Shown here one piece after another: positions 9,350 through 21,035 of a DNA stretch of 64,000 bases. Under the pieces are notes generated by a model, which made no database searches, was not told where the DNA came from, and worked only from the letters and a program-made list of their open reading frames with translations. Within the stretch, counting starts at the first letter, position 1; the number at the start of each line of letters is the position of its first letter. The position numbers and the translations under genes are program-made. Source of the DNA: Hanleya hanleyi (Eukaryota > Mollusca > Polyplacophora > Lepidopleurida > Hanleyidae); the NCBI GenBank assembly GCA_036873755.1, contig JAVTVY010045423.1, positions 124,001 to 188,000 of the forward strand. The letters are read 5' to 3'.

Positions 9350-11328
9350 CGCCCCCTGTACAGACCTTTTGGTCTTTGATATATGTTGGCACTTGTGGGA
9401 AGTTGATGCTGGGTCGACATCGGGCCTTACAGACTAGTCTTTTGTGTTAAATGCCGTCATTTACATCTGACGACGATACAGCTCACCAATCTCAATGTAC
9501 GAGTTGTCACAGCGAAACAGCTCACCAATTACCAGTATACGAGTTGTCAGAGCATTTCCATCATAGCTCTAGATTTGTATCTAATACCGCTTATGCCGGT
9601 GCTAGGGGCCGTGTGGTCATATCATCCAAGTTGCCACATGAACAGGTACAATAAAAGCGTACCTGAGATACAACACATATCACGAATCGTTAGATTCTTG
9701 GTATGTGCTTTAGAATAGGTTAACCAGAAGACTATTCTGTGAAGTCATGTGACGCAGTCAGTATGTCGGCACCTCTTCCCACTTCCCTTATATGTGTTGT
9801 AATTTTTCCTGTATATGGCGAGATTCTGCTGGTGGACGTTTCGTCCCCGAGGCCCGCCCCCTGTACAGACCTTTTGGTCTTTGATATATGTTGGCACTTG
9901 TGGGAAGTTGATGCTGGGTCGACATCGGGCCTTACAGACTAGTCTTTTGTGTTAAATGCCGTCATTTACATCTGACGACGATACAGCTCACCAATCTCCA
10001 ATGTACGAGTTGTCACAGCGAAACAGCTCACCAATTACCAGTATACGAGTTGTCAGAGCATTTCCATCATAGCTCTCTAGATTTGTATCTAATACCGCTT
10101 ATGCCGGTGCTAGGGGCCGTGTGGTCATATCATCCAAGTTGCCACATGAACAGGTACAATAAAAGCGTACCTGAGATACAACACATATCACGAATCGTTA
10201 GATTCTTGGTATGTGCTTTAGAATAGGTTAACCAGAAGACTATTCTGTGAAGTCATGTGACGCAGTCAGTATGTCGGCACCTCTTCCCACTTCCCTTATA
10301 TGTGTTGTAATTTTTTTCCTGTATATGGCGAGATTCTGCTGGTGGACGTTTCGTCCCCGAGGCCCGCCCCCTGTACAGACCTTTTGGTCTTTGATATATG
10401 TTGGCATTTGTGGGAAGTTGATGCTGGGTCGACATCGGGCCTTACAGACTAGTCTTTTGTGTTAAATGCCGTCATTTACATCTGACGACGATACAGCTCA
10501 CCAATCTCCAATGTACGAGTTGTCACAGCGAAACAGCTCACCAATTACCAGTATACGAGTTGTCAGAGCATTTCCATCATAGCTCTCTAGATTTGTATCT
10601 AATACCGCTTATGCCGGTGCTAGGGGCCGTGTGGTCATATCATCCAAGTTGCCACATGAACAGGTACAATAAAAGCGTACCTGAGATACAACACATATCA
10701 CGAATCGTTAGATTCTTGGTATGTGCTTTAGAATAGGTTAACCAGAAGACTATTCTGTGAAGTCATGTGACGCAGTCAGTATGTCGGCACCTCTTCCCAC
10801 TACCCTTATATGTGTTGTAATTTTTTCCTGTATATGGCGAGATTCTGCTGGTGGACGTTTCGTCCCCGAGGCCCGCCCCCTGTACAGACCTTTTGGTCTT
10901 TGATATATGTTGGCACTTGTGGGAAGTTGATGCTGGGTCGACATCGGGCCTTACAGACTAGTCTTTTGTGTTAAATGCCGTCATTTACATCTGACGACGA
11001 TACAGCTCACCAATCTCCAATGTACGAGTTGTCACAGCGAAACAGCTCACCAATTACCAGTATACGAGTTGTCAGAGCATTTCCATCATAGCTCTAGATT
11101 TGTATCTAATACCGCTTATGCCGGTGCTAGGGGCCGTGTGGTCATATCATCCAAGTTGCCACATGAACAGGTACAATAAAAGCGTACTGAGATACAACAC
11201 ATATCACGAATCGTTAGATTCTTGGTATGTACTTTAGAATAGGTTAACCAGAAGACTATTCTGTGAAGTCATGTGACGCAGTCAGTATGTCGGCACCTCT
11301 TCCCACTACCCTTATATGTGTTGTAATA
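9350..11328. repeat. 508-bp tandem array (about 3.9 units) of an LTR-like sequence
   Basis: The marker GCCCCCTGTACAGACC occurs at 9351, 9856, 10366 and 10875, giving units of 505-510 bp that differ at a handful of positions. Each unit contains GTACAATAAAAGCG, with a polyadenylation-type AATAAA, as in the end region of a retroelement. Related sequence is found at 32778-33550 (divergent tandem), 51345-51415 (inverted), 58869-59043 and 61666-61840. Short ORFs within each unit repeat identically and are not supported as genes. The array lies in the intron between the LDLa and CUB exons. Confidence 0.93.
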
Positions 11329-11772
11329 TGATGGTAAAGATTAAAGGGGTTGGGTACCCGTATAAAAATGAAGGTAGTCTGTTATAAATTGTAGTCCGAT
11401 TGCTAGCTTTCAACCAACCTGGGACTTGTGAATTGGGAATAGTTAGTAGATTCCCATATGGAAATGAGCAACGAGAACAGCGCCCAGACAGCCCAATCAC
11501 GCATATTCCTGTCACTGTTTTCAAAGTGTATGTAGAAAACAGTGACCAAATTCCTATTAAACACCTGTACCTGTGTCAATCTGACTTCTATAACTCAATT
11601 ATACTCGTTGTCAAAGTACCGTACTGGATTCACCAGCATAAGTCGGCCATCTCGTGGAAGTTTCTGCCAAAGTGTCCCAACTTGATAATATCAGCAGAAG
11701 CAAATCAACCAACTAGACGAGCGTAACTTTGGATTAGACTGGCTTTAATTCTTTGGCCATCGCCTCCCTGCA
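11329..11772. other. Unassigned intronic sequence
   Basis: About 440 bp between the 508-bp array and the inverted-repeat element. No domain, splice-bounded exon or repeat was recognised; the 108-codon frame at 11400 shows no known motif. Confidence 0.5.
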
Positions 11773-12984
11773 CAACCACCTCGCTGGGGGTCTAATAGTA
11801 CCCCAGCCACCAGTCAGATTTTTGGACCGGATTCGGGGCCTTCGCAAACGTCGCCGGAATGGACATCATATATAATAAAATAAATGTTTGCCGAATATTT
11901 TGATTACTTTTCAAGTCTGCATAATATCTCTGTTGACCTAGCGTTGAAAAGAATTATCTAGAGATTATTTTCCCTGTTTATCTGGACAGAGCATATGAAA
12001 AGTAGTTCGCTCATGTGCAAAAATGAAGGAGTTGTTCGGCCGGATTCAAACTGAACCGTGCGTCCGTGGGTTTCCCCCTATACGTCATAGTAACGTTGTC
12101 AACTTCCGCTATTGGAGGCAGGGATGGATAATGGAGCCTGCGAAATGGAGCATGCGCTGTGGGGAAGATGCTCCCTGCTTATGGCTCATGATGTGACATG
12201 CGCAGTAAGATTGGAATGTGTCGTTTTCGCGCGCAGATTCAAAACAAAAATCGAGTGATGCGTCACGGGAGATGAGCTGATGCTGGAATTGAAATACAAA
12301 GCCTATGAAACGTACGGTGCCTAATTAGTGCTACCCATAGCCGCGCAGCCGGAAGAGGTCAGATTTATAATGTAGACTGGCCGTTGTCTCTTGTCTATTG
12401 TCAGAGAGTATTTGTCCAAGTGCATGCACATTTTAACATAAACAGCTATGATCATCGGGGTCACCAGCGAAGGAAATTTGACCTTGCGTTGACAGCCGAA
12501 GAGAGTTAGGGGTCGCGTTCCTAGGTGAGTTAACTACGTCACTGACTGTGCTTTTGAAATGGATAACGTGAAGCTCCAGTCACCAACCTCCCCACACCGC
12601 ATACTTCGTTTCACAGGATCACTTCACTATGACCCTGCTCTCAATAGAGATATATGACATTTACGACGTGGCTTAGACGTATAGGTAAAAATCAAAGCCC
12701 ACACGGTTCAGTTTGAATCCAAACAACTTCTTCAGTTTCGCGCACGAGCGAACTACTTTTCATATGCTCTGTTCATATAAACGGGAAAATAATCTCTAGA
12801 TCATTCTTGTTAACGCCAGGTCAACAGATGTATAATGCAGAATTGAAAAGTAATCGGAATGTTCGACAGGCATCGCTTTTACTATATATAATGTCACTTC
12901 CGGCGGTGTGCTGCTCGGGCAGGAAATCCTGTCCAAAAATCTGACTTGAGGCTGGGGTATTATTATACCCCAGTGAGATGGTTG
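11773..12984. mobile_element. 1.2-kb element with about 300-bp imperfect terminal inverted repeats
   Basis: The left end (CAACCACCTCGCTGGGGG, 11773) and the complement of the right end (CAACCATCTCACTGGGG, 12984) match. The inverted homology continues inwards through CAGATTTTTGGAC, CATCATATATA, GTTGACCT and GAGCATATGAAAAGTAGTTC to about 12070 and 12690. The very ends form small palindromes (CTGGGG...CCCCAG). No transposase gene is visible in the 600-bp interior. A one-sided copy is at 53553-53960. It is probably a non-autonomous DNA transposon. Confidence 0.82.
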
Positions 12985-13526
12985 TCTAGTCACGCCTTGT
13001 ACAGATAACATGGTGTGTTTTAAGCTGTGGGCACACACTAAAGGTTTTCAAATACATGTACACCCCTAAATTGGTCTGTTCTTGGAACCTCTGGGAAGCA
13101 ACAGTCGGCTCATTTGGGAACAAGAAGATAATTAGATAATCTACTGAATTTTCAATCGTTATTAATTCCATGTTGTTCTCTTCTCTCTTCAGAGACGAGG
13201 GAAGAAGGAAGTATGTCTGATAGGAAAACATGTTCGCGGCTCGTATGTACTAAATTAGCTGGGGACCTTTTTTTTCAAATTTGCGAGTTACGAGGGACAT
13301 TTTTCTGTGACATTCTTTTGTCTCGCATCGGTCGCCTTCAATATTAGAGAGGTAGAGCGGCATGGGACATAACCAGATAGCGCCTACGTAATGGCCTAGT
13401 CGTCAAGTTTAACGTTCCTTCCAAAAATAGAGAAATACAGATTGTTACAGTGGCGGGCTTCTGTCCCAGACGCTGCCCAGAAACAACACCAACGAATTCT
13501 CGTGTTCAAACAAGGAAAAGACTTAC

Positions 13527-14079
13527 TTTCAACATAGGAGGTGAAATCTGCGGAGAAATGTATTCTGGGGTAATCTAGCGGATTGGAAGTGGTTATGGGC
13601 GCCGCTGTCGTCGTCTCGTTGGGATTCATCGTCACATTTGAAAAGGGAATCTGAATGGTGAAGTCGATGTAAAACTTCAGGATAAGATTATGGTCATCCG
13701 TCTCAAAGACGAACGGATCGGGAAGTTGTCCCAAGGAACAATGTGTCCAGATCGGCACACCATTCATGACATTAAACTGCGTCTCGTTCCAAAGCTGAAT
13801 ATAAGCTTTCCCACAGTCTGCTTCTGTCCTGGTACTCGTCAGTCCGACGGCGGCAAACAGGAACTCCTCCCGGAATGACACGCTAGTTCTGATCACCATT
13901 CCATCGAGGTCCGGGCGCCCGGTAAACATAATGGTACAGTTGTAGATCTCTCCGGGGCGATAAGCGTACACCCCTGAGGAAAATATGTTATCGGGATGTG
14001 CGGCCCATTCCACAGTGAAACCATATTCCAGGGTACTAGTGTGAGAACAGGTGCCCGTTGAATCCATAAGAGTTGTCAG
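13527..14079 (-). CDS. Host gene exon: CUB-like extracellular domain with Thr-rich linker
   Basis: A minus-strand exon ending at a consensus donor (GAAA/GTAAGT, donor 13521-13526) in phase 1. It encodes about 180 residues: four cysteines in a CUB-like arrangement (CSHTS, YNCTI, EADCG, WTHCS), hydrophobic strands (FLFAAVGL, LILKFYIDF) and several N-glycosylation sites (NCT, NET, NVT). A Thr-rich linker (TTTAAPITTS) follows before the donor. The acceptor is uncertain. TTTTTGCAG ends at 14085, but a TAG in frame follows it. The next AG (ATAG, ending at 14080) leaves the frame open, so I place the start at 14079. The next exon is LDLa at 9135-9302. A CUB+LDLa architecture points to a secreted or cell-surface protein; its identity is unknown. 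Confidence 0.65.
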
Positions 14080-15311
14080 CTATTCTGCAAAAAGTGAGAT
14101 GGTATTTTTCTTGATTCCTTCATTCTTCGTCTCAGAAACTATTGAATATGTTAATCACCACTATTATTATTATATGAAGCAATCAATATGTAAAAAATGG
14201 AGAAAAAGATGGCCCGACCATTATCCACTTAGCTGAAGATTCCCTGTTCCTAGGATAGTAGTATAGTAAGGCTAAATTGAGGCCAGTTGACGTTTGTGCA
14301 CTTAAAGACCAAATAGCGACCCCTTAATCTTGTGAGGTATCAGTTCGAAGCATTTCTGGGGAAGCGTCCAACTGGATGGGCGTGGGGTTGGAATATCGTC
14401 TATCTGCGCATGGACAGTAGAAAAAGTGCATTGAAATGGCCGTTTTGGGATCGAAATGTTTCAACGTTTGTCCGAATGGATCGTATGAGGTATACTAGGC
14501 AAGCACTCGTGGACTGGAGTCAGACTGGGAGTGACATGCGCCTGCGCACGCGGGGTGCAGTATAGAAAGAGGAGATTCGGAAGTGCAAAGGAGCGCGTTT
14601 GGGAAGAGGTGGTCATGTTCGCTCTCGCTACCTGGTGAAGTTACCTCAGCGTAGGTGTGTGTGTGGTGGTGGGGGAGGAGGAAGTGGAGGATGAGGAAGA
14701 GGAGGAAGGCGTGTGAGTGAATGGTCATATAAAGTCGTTTGTAAACCATTAGCCTCAGGCCATATCCAAGCATGAGTTGTGTCCTATTGAAGTTCTTATT
14801 GGGTAGAGCCAGAATGGTGGTGATACGTGTGCGCATGTGCAATGAGTAGTAGTAGATTTGCGGAGGTGCTGACTATGCCCCTGGCATTTCAAGGTTATAT
14901 GCATAGCAATACTCGCAGCGAGAGAAGGGGAATCCCACGCAACACCTTAACGGCTATGTCAACGCATTAACGCTCATGTTAACGCCTTAACGCATTATCG
15001 TAACGCCTTAACGTCCTAGCATATCGCCTTGTCGCCATGATGCAGACAGATGAGAGAAAGAAAGATCAACTCGTTCACAAGTTGTCATGTAGTTTATTCT
15101 GCCCAATGTTACATCATATCCAAGCCGAAGGAGCCGCGTTGGATATGTTTACAATTCAAGTACTCTTGTCCAATCAGAGGCCGCCATTTGGCGCTGCATC
15201 TTTCATATTCGTTCTTGTCCGTTAGATGTATTCTCGGTTGCTCTTGTCCAATCAGAAGTGGCCCTTTCAGAGAGTTGCATCTTCGGTCATGTTCGCTCTG
15301 ATCCGTTTGTT

Positions 15312-15560
15312 CTAATCGTCGTTGGGCGGGCCAGGATACTGTAACGGCAACATGTCCTGGAACAGCTGTTTGCGCATTTTGATCGCATTTTGCAGGGCCT
15401 CGGTGGTTGATAGACCCATATCCTCTTCGAAGTAACGCTTGATCTTCATGAGCCTGTGCGTAGGATCGCCTTTCATTTCAACCGGTAGCAGACTATCTCG
15501 TTCATAGATCGCCATGGCTGTTTTCCTGGTGTAGTGGCGCATTTTGATGTACGCCTGTTG
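15312..15560 (-). CDS. Conserved ORF fragment of unknown function inside the Polinton-type remnant
   Basis: A minus-strand frame of about 80 residues with a clean stop at 15312-15314. I do not recognise its family. A related frame in the opposite orientation lies at 24611-24817. They share GDPTHR, MK-K-R, MGL--TEAL-NAI-MRKQLFQ, DMLP and YPG-P. Sharing at the protein level with diverged DNA implies it was once a selected gene of an element. It directly follows the ATPase pseudogene, apparently across a deletion with a small TATCC repeat near 15575. It is charged, has no cysteine cluster and no signal peptide. Confidence 0.5.
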   Translation of the reverse strand, partial: QQAYIKMRHYTRKTAMAIYERDSLLPVEMKGDPTHRLMKIKRYFEEDMGLSTTEALQNAIKMRKQLFQDMLPLQYPGPPNDD

Positions 15561-15589
15561 TAAGTTATCCTATCCTATCCTGTCTGCCC

Positions 15590-16036
15590 ATCAGATTCCG
15601 ATGATGGGAACCTTTGGTAAGCAAGTCGGCAACCTGTGAATTGTCCTTGGCTGCACTCATCGGTTCATCTAGCACTACCACGTTGGTCTGCTCTGGGTCG
15701 AAGAAATACGCTTGATCGATATCGTGAGGAATCTCTGGGGACAAAGCTCACATTCTGTAATCTTGTAGTTTTGTAGGCGGGCTACCACTGGCTGTAATAC
15801 CAAACCATACGGGTATAGCTGAGGAGCCCTTCCTCTAAGAATTTCATAACTTAGGACGTCTTGCCACATCCTGTAGGGCCGCTGACCATCATGGTATAGG
15901 GATGCTCTACTCCACTTGTTGGACCCATACCATGCGGACTCAGTGGTATCTCTTGTCTGTGCATTAGACGAATATGTCTGAGCATATTGTTGCGACGAGA
16001 GAAGGTTCTCTGACAGAACGCACATGTACTCGACAT
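15590..16036 (-). pseudogene. C2H2 zinc finger plus P-loop ATPase remnant (packaging-type)
   Basis: The minus-strand frame from 16036 encodes a C2H2 finger (CAFCQRTFSRR ... LRHIRLMH), then a Walker A loop, MVSGPTGCGKTS. A stop follows near 15851. Homology then resumes in other frames with a Walker B-like NVVVLDEPM and the motif LLTKGSHHRN, after which the gene is cut off near 15600. The GKT/S loop, the acidic box and SHHRN resemble ATPases encoded by Polinton/adintovirus-like elements of invertebrates; that assignment rests on motif memory only. At least one frameshift and a 3' deletion make it a pseudogene. Confidence 0.55.
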
Positions 16037-16174
16037 GGTACCCGGTCAGAGGGTGGACACAGATTGAAGCTAATGGTGGACCAACGACCTTATATGACCT
16101 CTCACTGACTCACTCACCATCGTTAGTGCGTTCATGCGCTAAGACAGGCGTTGGGCACGCCTCATGGACGTTGG

Positions 16175-16376
16175 GCACGCCCCACCAACTCACTCACTCA
16201 CTCACAACGTCTCACTCACTCACTTACACTCACTCAATGGGTCACTCACTCTCACTCACAATCGTTAGTGCGTCCATGCGTTAAGACGTTGGGCACGCCT
16301 CACTCACTCACTCACTCACTCGCTCGCTCGCTCACTCACTCACTCGCTCACTCACTCACTTCTCCTCCTCTTCCTC
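16175..16376. repeat. (CACT)n microsatellite
   Basis: An interrupted run of CACT/CACTCACT and CGCT units ending in a CTCCTC stretch. The inverse (GTGA)n occurs at 24580-24610 in the related block. Confidence 0.9.
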
Positions 16377-17499
16377 CACTCACGCACACACAGGTAACTC
16401 TACCAGGTAGACGGATGGAAAAGACCCTTATCTCCTCCAAACGCACTCCATTGCACCTTCGAAACTCCCCCTTTCTCTACTAGTCTCGAGTGGTCTACAA
16501 ATAGAACAAGGGTTTTCCCAGAAAACATCCCTTCCAAAGTCATTTTCTCACAATTCCCTGTCTGCGCATGCGCAGAATGTTGCAAACGGACGACACACTA
16601 GCCCAGTCGGATGGACGTCCACGAGAGCTTCCAAATAAGGCCCCTAACGGCCCAATCGAACCAATATAGGTCCGTCGCGACCCCAAAACGTCCATTCAAA
16701 TACCCTTTTTCTACTGCGCATGCGCAGATAGACGATATTCTCACCATACACCCATCCAGTTGGACGCTACCCCACGGAAACTTCAAACTGATACCTCACC
16801 ACTATGGGTCCACTTGGACCCCAAAACGTTCACCTCGATCTGCCTGCGTCATCAGCACATGCGCATCAGCACTTTTCAAGAAAAGTCAACGCATGACATC
16901 GCGACCCTTCCCATCGGATTTTGCAGCTCGAGATAAAGAAAACAAGTGGCCACACTCCATACCGCAAATGTCCATGATTGGGTTGCCCATTGGACCTAAC
17001 ATGGCCACCCCAGACCTCCCTGAACATTTCAGCGAAATTCAACCCATGGCCTCGAGACCCCTCCCATCGTATTCTACATCGCGAGACAAAGAAAGCAAGA
17101 TGCCACAACTCATAGTAAAATGCACAAGAAAAAAACTGACCACCCCGAAACTCCTACCTAATACTCCCTGGGACAGCTGCCAACAGAGTTATTGACCCAT
17201 CAGAGTTATCGTCCTTGCGTCCAGAGTGCCACGATCTTAATTTTCGTATTATCCAAGTATCAGGGAATTTGCCCCCTGGACGCCATTTTTCATGATCTTA
17301 CACAAACAGACCTGCACGGATGTTTTCTAAACATTTTTTGATCGATTGTACTATGCTATATTATATGAAACTAACTGACCGGTGTATGTATCTAATGTAT
17401 TCATACCACGGAAGACAACGTGTTGAGATTTGCTGGTCCCCGATGACGTCATCGCTCAACATCTGGACACGGGGATTCCCCGTGGAGAAGCCCTGTTCT

Positions 17500-17546
17500 A
17501 TTTATAGATCATGACGTCAGTTCTATTTATAGATCATCCGAATTGA
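17500..17546. repeat. 24-bp direct duplication with TGACGTCA
   Basis: GTTCTATTTATAGATCATGA is followed after CGTCA by a second GTTCTATTTATAGATCAT, giving two adjacent copies. The rest of 16600-17800 shows no supported gene; the 194-codon plus-strand frame at 16611 has no recognisable motif. Confidence 0.8.
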
Positions 17547-18042
17547 GGAATTGAACCGTTCATGGTAATACTACGTACTATAACTCCCAATGTATTCATG
17601 TATTATTTTCGTGGCTATACGGAACGACCATCGTGTATTCAACCCTTTCCTGAGTCACAGATATCCTGCTCCTGCACATGGGCAGTCGGATAGCCACCGG
17701 TTTATGTTTCAATCCTGTCCGACCATAAATAAAATTATCAATCGATCCCCCTATCAATCAACCACACATTCCCGGCGATTCATGCGATCCCCCGCGTATT
17801 TGAAATGCCGTTGACAAGGGGCTATTTTCTGTCCGCCGAGGCTTCTCCCCGGAACTGACCGCCTCACCGCGGATGAATACCGCGGAGGAATACATCCCGG
17901 GGGTCACCTCCGGTCACGTGACTCTTGACCCATTTGCCGGAACTATAATGAACTTGACCCCTGTGACATCATCGGCACGTCACCCCACATTTAGGTCACG
18001 AAAGTAGGTCAATTGGCCTCAATTTAGCCATACTATACTACT

Positions 18043-19547
18043 CAGGATCATGCACTGGGTGACTTGCAGTTTAAGATCAAAAAGATAAAGCGGAAGTGGT
18101 TTTTCCTTGGTTAACTATGACACAATCGACACACAGGAAGTGGCACTCACATAATCTGATTGGATTATTGGTCTTGTACAGTTGTGGCTGATGCCTGATA
18201 GGTATAATATGCATTTAAGATACCGGTATATTGAAATTATTCGAGGAGTCTGAATCGTGAGATTAATCAGTCCATGTGCGATGCAAACGAAACCCAAAGT
18301 TATTCTGTAGTCAGCGACGCAGTCAGGTAAACACGTTCATCATAACGAATAGTAAAACTTCACAGGCCATGTATATCTGTGTCAAGCTCTACCAACTATA
18401 TTCCGTTGTGTGAATTACCAGTACTGAGGTTTAGTTCACTTTCGAATATGATAGAACGCCCTTATTTAGATATATTGGACGAAAAATAAGAACAAAAATG
18501 TCGAGAAACCCAGATGACCGCTTTGTAAAACCGTATCGCCCGTGTATCGCATGAATTCGCTGGAAAACACGAGAGTGCGTTTGTCTCTCTGGTATTTTTT
18601 GAGAATGTTTTATCAGTCGCGTAGAAGGAAGAAATAATCGAAATATCACATACTGAGCGTGATGCATTCGGATACAGCTCTCGGAAACTCTTTTGTTGCA
18701 AGAATCATCGAAAGTATAATGTTTGATCATTAAATTAAACAAATAAAATAACATTATTCGATAAAACGTATGTTCAAAACGATATGACATATAATACTGA
18801 TTCTTCCAAATGTACATGTATGCAATAGTCGCTCTTCCCAGTGCGATTTACATTATTATAGTTAGAAATCAACATATAGTAGTTGTATATTACTTCAGTC
18901 GTAATGGACAAAGGACACAATAAAATTACCGGCCTTACTAAACAGTTTTAACCACAGGCCATGTATGGATACTTTAATTCAAATCAAGCTTAATCAATAT
19001 GACTGTCATGGCCGTGTGGCGGATCTATTTTTACTGCCGATCCCCAATCTCACAATGAAGGTGTCGATACTTACTCAGTTCATAAGTCTTTATAATATCC
19101 ACTTGAATAGCTATAACTGAAATAACCCACATACATCGCCACCATAGATCATACATTTCCTTCCTTGTTGCAAATATTAAAATAAAATATAAAGAAATAT
19201 TTATACACAAACGAAAAAAATTAAATCTGCAATTCTCTTTCTTCAGAGATTCTTCTCTCTCGGCCAGATAGATTTCTTGAAATGACAACATGGGTCCCTG
19301 TTTGTTTTGGTTGGAAAGGACTCACCTGAAATGATCCGTGACGGATCCATTCAAAGTAAATCACCGCCGTTGACTTGTCAACGCAATTGACAACGTATGT
19401 TCAATACTTTTTTGTTTACAAATGCGACATTGCCTAGCACAAGTGAAATCAACAAATCTATTGAACAGAATAACGGTGAAAGTTTAGATGTATCTGACCG
19501 TATCCGCGTATAAAATATGCGATGTTATTTCGCACATAACATGTACA
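18043..19547. other. Unassigned sequence between two transposons
   Basis: A/T-rich sequence with no recognised repeat or domain. A minus-strand GTGAGT donor at 19318-19323 follows a short open stretch, but I could find no acceptor, so no exon is called. Confidence 0.5.
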
Positions 19548-20367
19548 GTAGTCCGGGATGTTAGGGCATAAAAGGGACTGTTTGGTTCAGATTCTTCCAA
19601 AAGCACCAAATTTGGCCCATATGTCGCCCATACAATATCGTTTCGATTTTTGACGGGCGCCAAGGTAGTCGCCCTCGGGGGCCGCCATATTGGCGAAATT
19701 CAATATGGCCACCACCCGGGTTCGAGGTCAATCGTATTTAAAAAAACAATGGCTAGAATCATGAATAATACAACTTTTTAGTGGTTTTCGGTGTCGGGGA
19801 ATCTGATTCAAATCTTATTTCAACGATTTGCGGTCAAGGTCACCCTGAAGGTCATTATGGGATCAAATTCCTCATTTTTAGTGGTTTTTAGTCGAGATAT
19901 ACAAACTATCTCATTTCATCGATTTTGGGGGTTGAGTAACCCGAATCTGGCCATATTTTGACGATTTGAGGCAATATTGCACGCAAGGTTCACGATAGAG
20001 TTCACCTGAACCAGAGATCAACCAGAGGTCAATTATAGGAAACACCAAAAGAGCTAGAACCACAAATAATACCATAGGGCTTTGTGGCATATGAGAATTA
20101 GATTCTGACCTTATTTTGACGATTTGAGGTCACGGTCACCTCATTTGGGAATTAAAGGTCAAAGATCAACAGTTGCTACTAAAAACAATCGAAACAAGAT
20201 TATTCAGGAACAAATGTTATTAAAATACTTCGGAGATGACATCTGCTGACAAAATGCTATAACTATGCCGCTACGTGCATTTAAATGTTCAAAATACAAC
20301 ACAAAGACCGCTTTAGCAACACTATACCAATGATTACTTTTACTACCTATGCCTTTTGGCTTGCGCT

Positions 20368-21010
20368 CTATGATGCCAGCAATAAGTAATACTTGTCATC
20401 ACGGCCCTTGTTATTAACGCACCCGCCATCGCATTTGCAGAGGGTCGTGTATCGGACATCGGCACAGTTGCATTTGCACCTTCCCGTGCATGCCTTGAGT
20501 AAGCTGCAGTGCATGAGAATGGCATATGCCATAGAAGTGTCGCTGAGAGTGGTCCATAGCGGTTGCCATGTACTGGTGCAATCTTTGTGCCAGCTCCACT
20601 CACTGAAATCAGGGATTTCCTGCTGGACTGAAGTGACCTGACTTCAGTAGAAACTCGCTTGCAGTAGCGCTCGCTTCACATGCTGCAACAGCACGGCTTG
20701 GGAGATGGGATGTTTTCCAGCGATCTGGTTGCAGTGGTGAAGAGGTGATGCTTGGCCTCATTGACACCGGCTGCACCACTTTCCTTGCTGTACATTAGTA
20801 CGATGAAGCGTTCTATAAGCTCCATATGTACGGACTCGAGAGTGTCAGGATCGTGTGTGAGAGCGCCTTTTGCCACATCCAAGAAACTGTGAAGTCGTCT
20901 TGCACACCGTTAAGCTGCGAAAGCGGGGTAGTGCCAAGGACTTTGACGGACCAAGATCGAGACAGATGGTTTGGACTGGAATCCCACAATACTTTTTTCC
21001 GGTACCCCTA
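20368..21010 (-). pseudogene. C-terminal part of an 'EADTR-type' transposon protein
   Basis: Across several minus-strand frames I see, in order, TGKKYCGIPVQTICLDLGPS, SLTVCKTTSQFLG, a helical part ending NEAKHHLFTTATRSLENIP, LLQHVKRALLQAS, QPLWTTLSDTS, and a Cys-rich tail CTGRCKCNCA then LCKCDGGC, with a stop at 20368. These blocks in this order are the C-terminal half of a protein repeatedly found in cnidarian and mollusc genomes as 'uncharacterized'. Its function is not known to me. Several frameshifts make it a pseudogene. It overlaps the same protein segment as the plus-strand fragment at 21036-21490, so the gene has been duplicated head to head. Confidence 0.6.
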
Positions 21011-21035
21011 AAATCCCGATGTATGAATGGATCAG

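Larger units (their letters stand above)
14257..18042. mobile_element. Polinton/Maverick-type remnant, 3.8 kb, with 6-bp target duplication
   Basis: The left end AGTAGTATAGTAAGGCTAAA is matched by the complement of the right end (AGTAGTATAGTATGGCTAAA), and the inverted homology runs about 38 bp (AATTGAGGCC, TTGAC). The ends are AG...CT and the flanks are TAGGAT (14251-14256) and CAGGAT (18043-18048), a 5/6 match to a 6-bp target duplication. AG/CT ends plus 6-bp duplications are the Polinton signature. Inside lie a P-loop ATPase pseudogene and a second ORF fragment. At 3.8 kb it is far shorter than the 15-20 kb of full elements, and no polymerase B or integrase was seen, so it is an internally deleted derivative. 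Confidence 0.7.

Noticed and set aside
9739..10944. Recurring 60-70 codon ORFs in the 508-bp units
   Set aside because: They repeat with the satellite unit, appear on both strands and carry no motif.
13396..13526. C-terminal extension of the CUB-like ORF
   Set aside because: It lies beyond a perfect GTAAGT donor at 13521-13526 and reads as intron sequence; the next exon in phase is LDLa.
16611..17195. 194-codon plus-strand ORF
   Set aside because: No recognisable domain, an opposing frame is also open, and it lies within the Polinton-type remnant; composition alone does not support it.
19318..19400. Possible minus-strand exon ending at a GTGAGT donor
   Set aside because: A short open stretch precedes the donor, but no acceptor or start could be found upstream.
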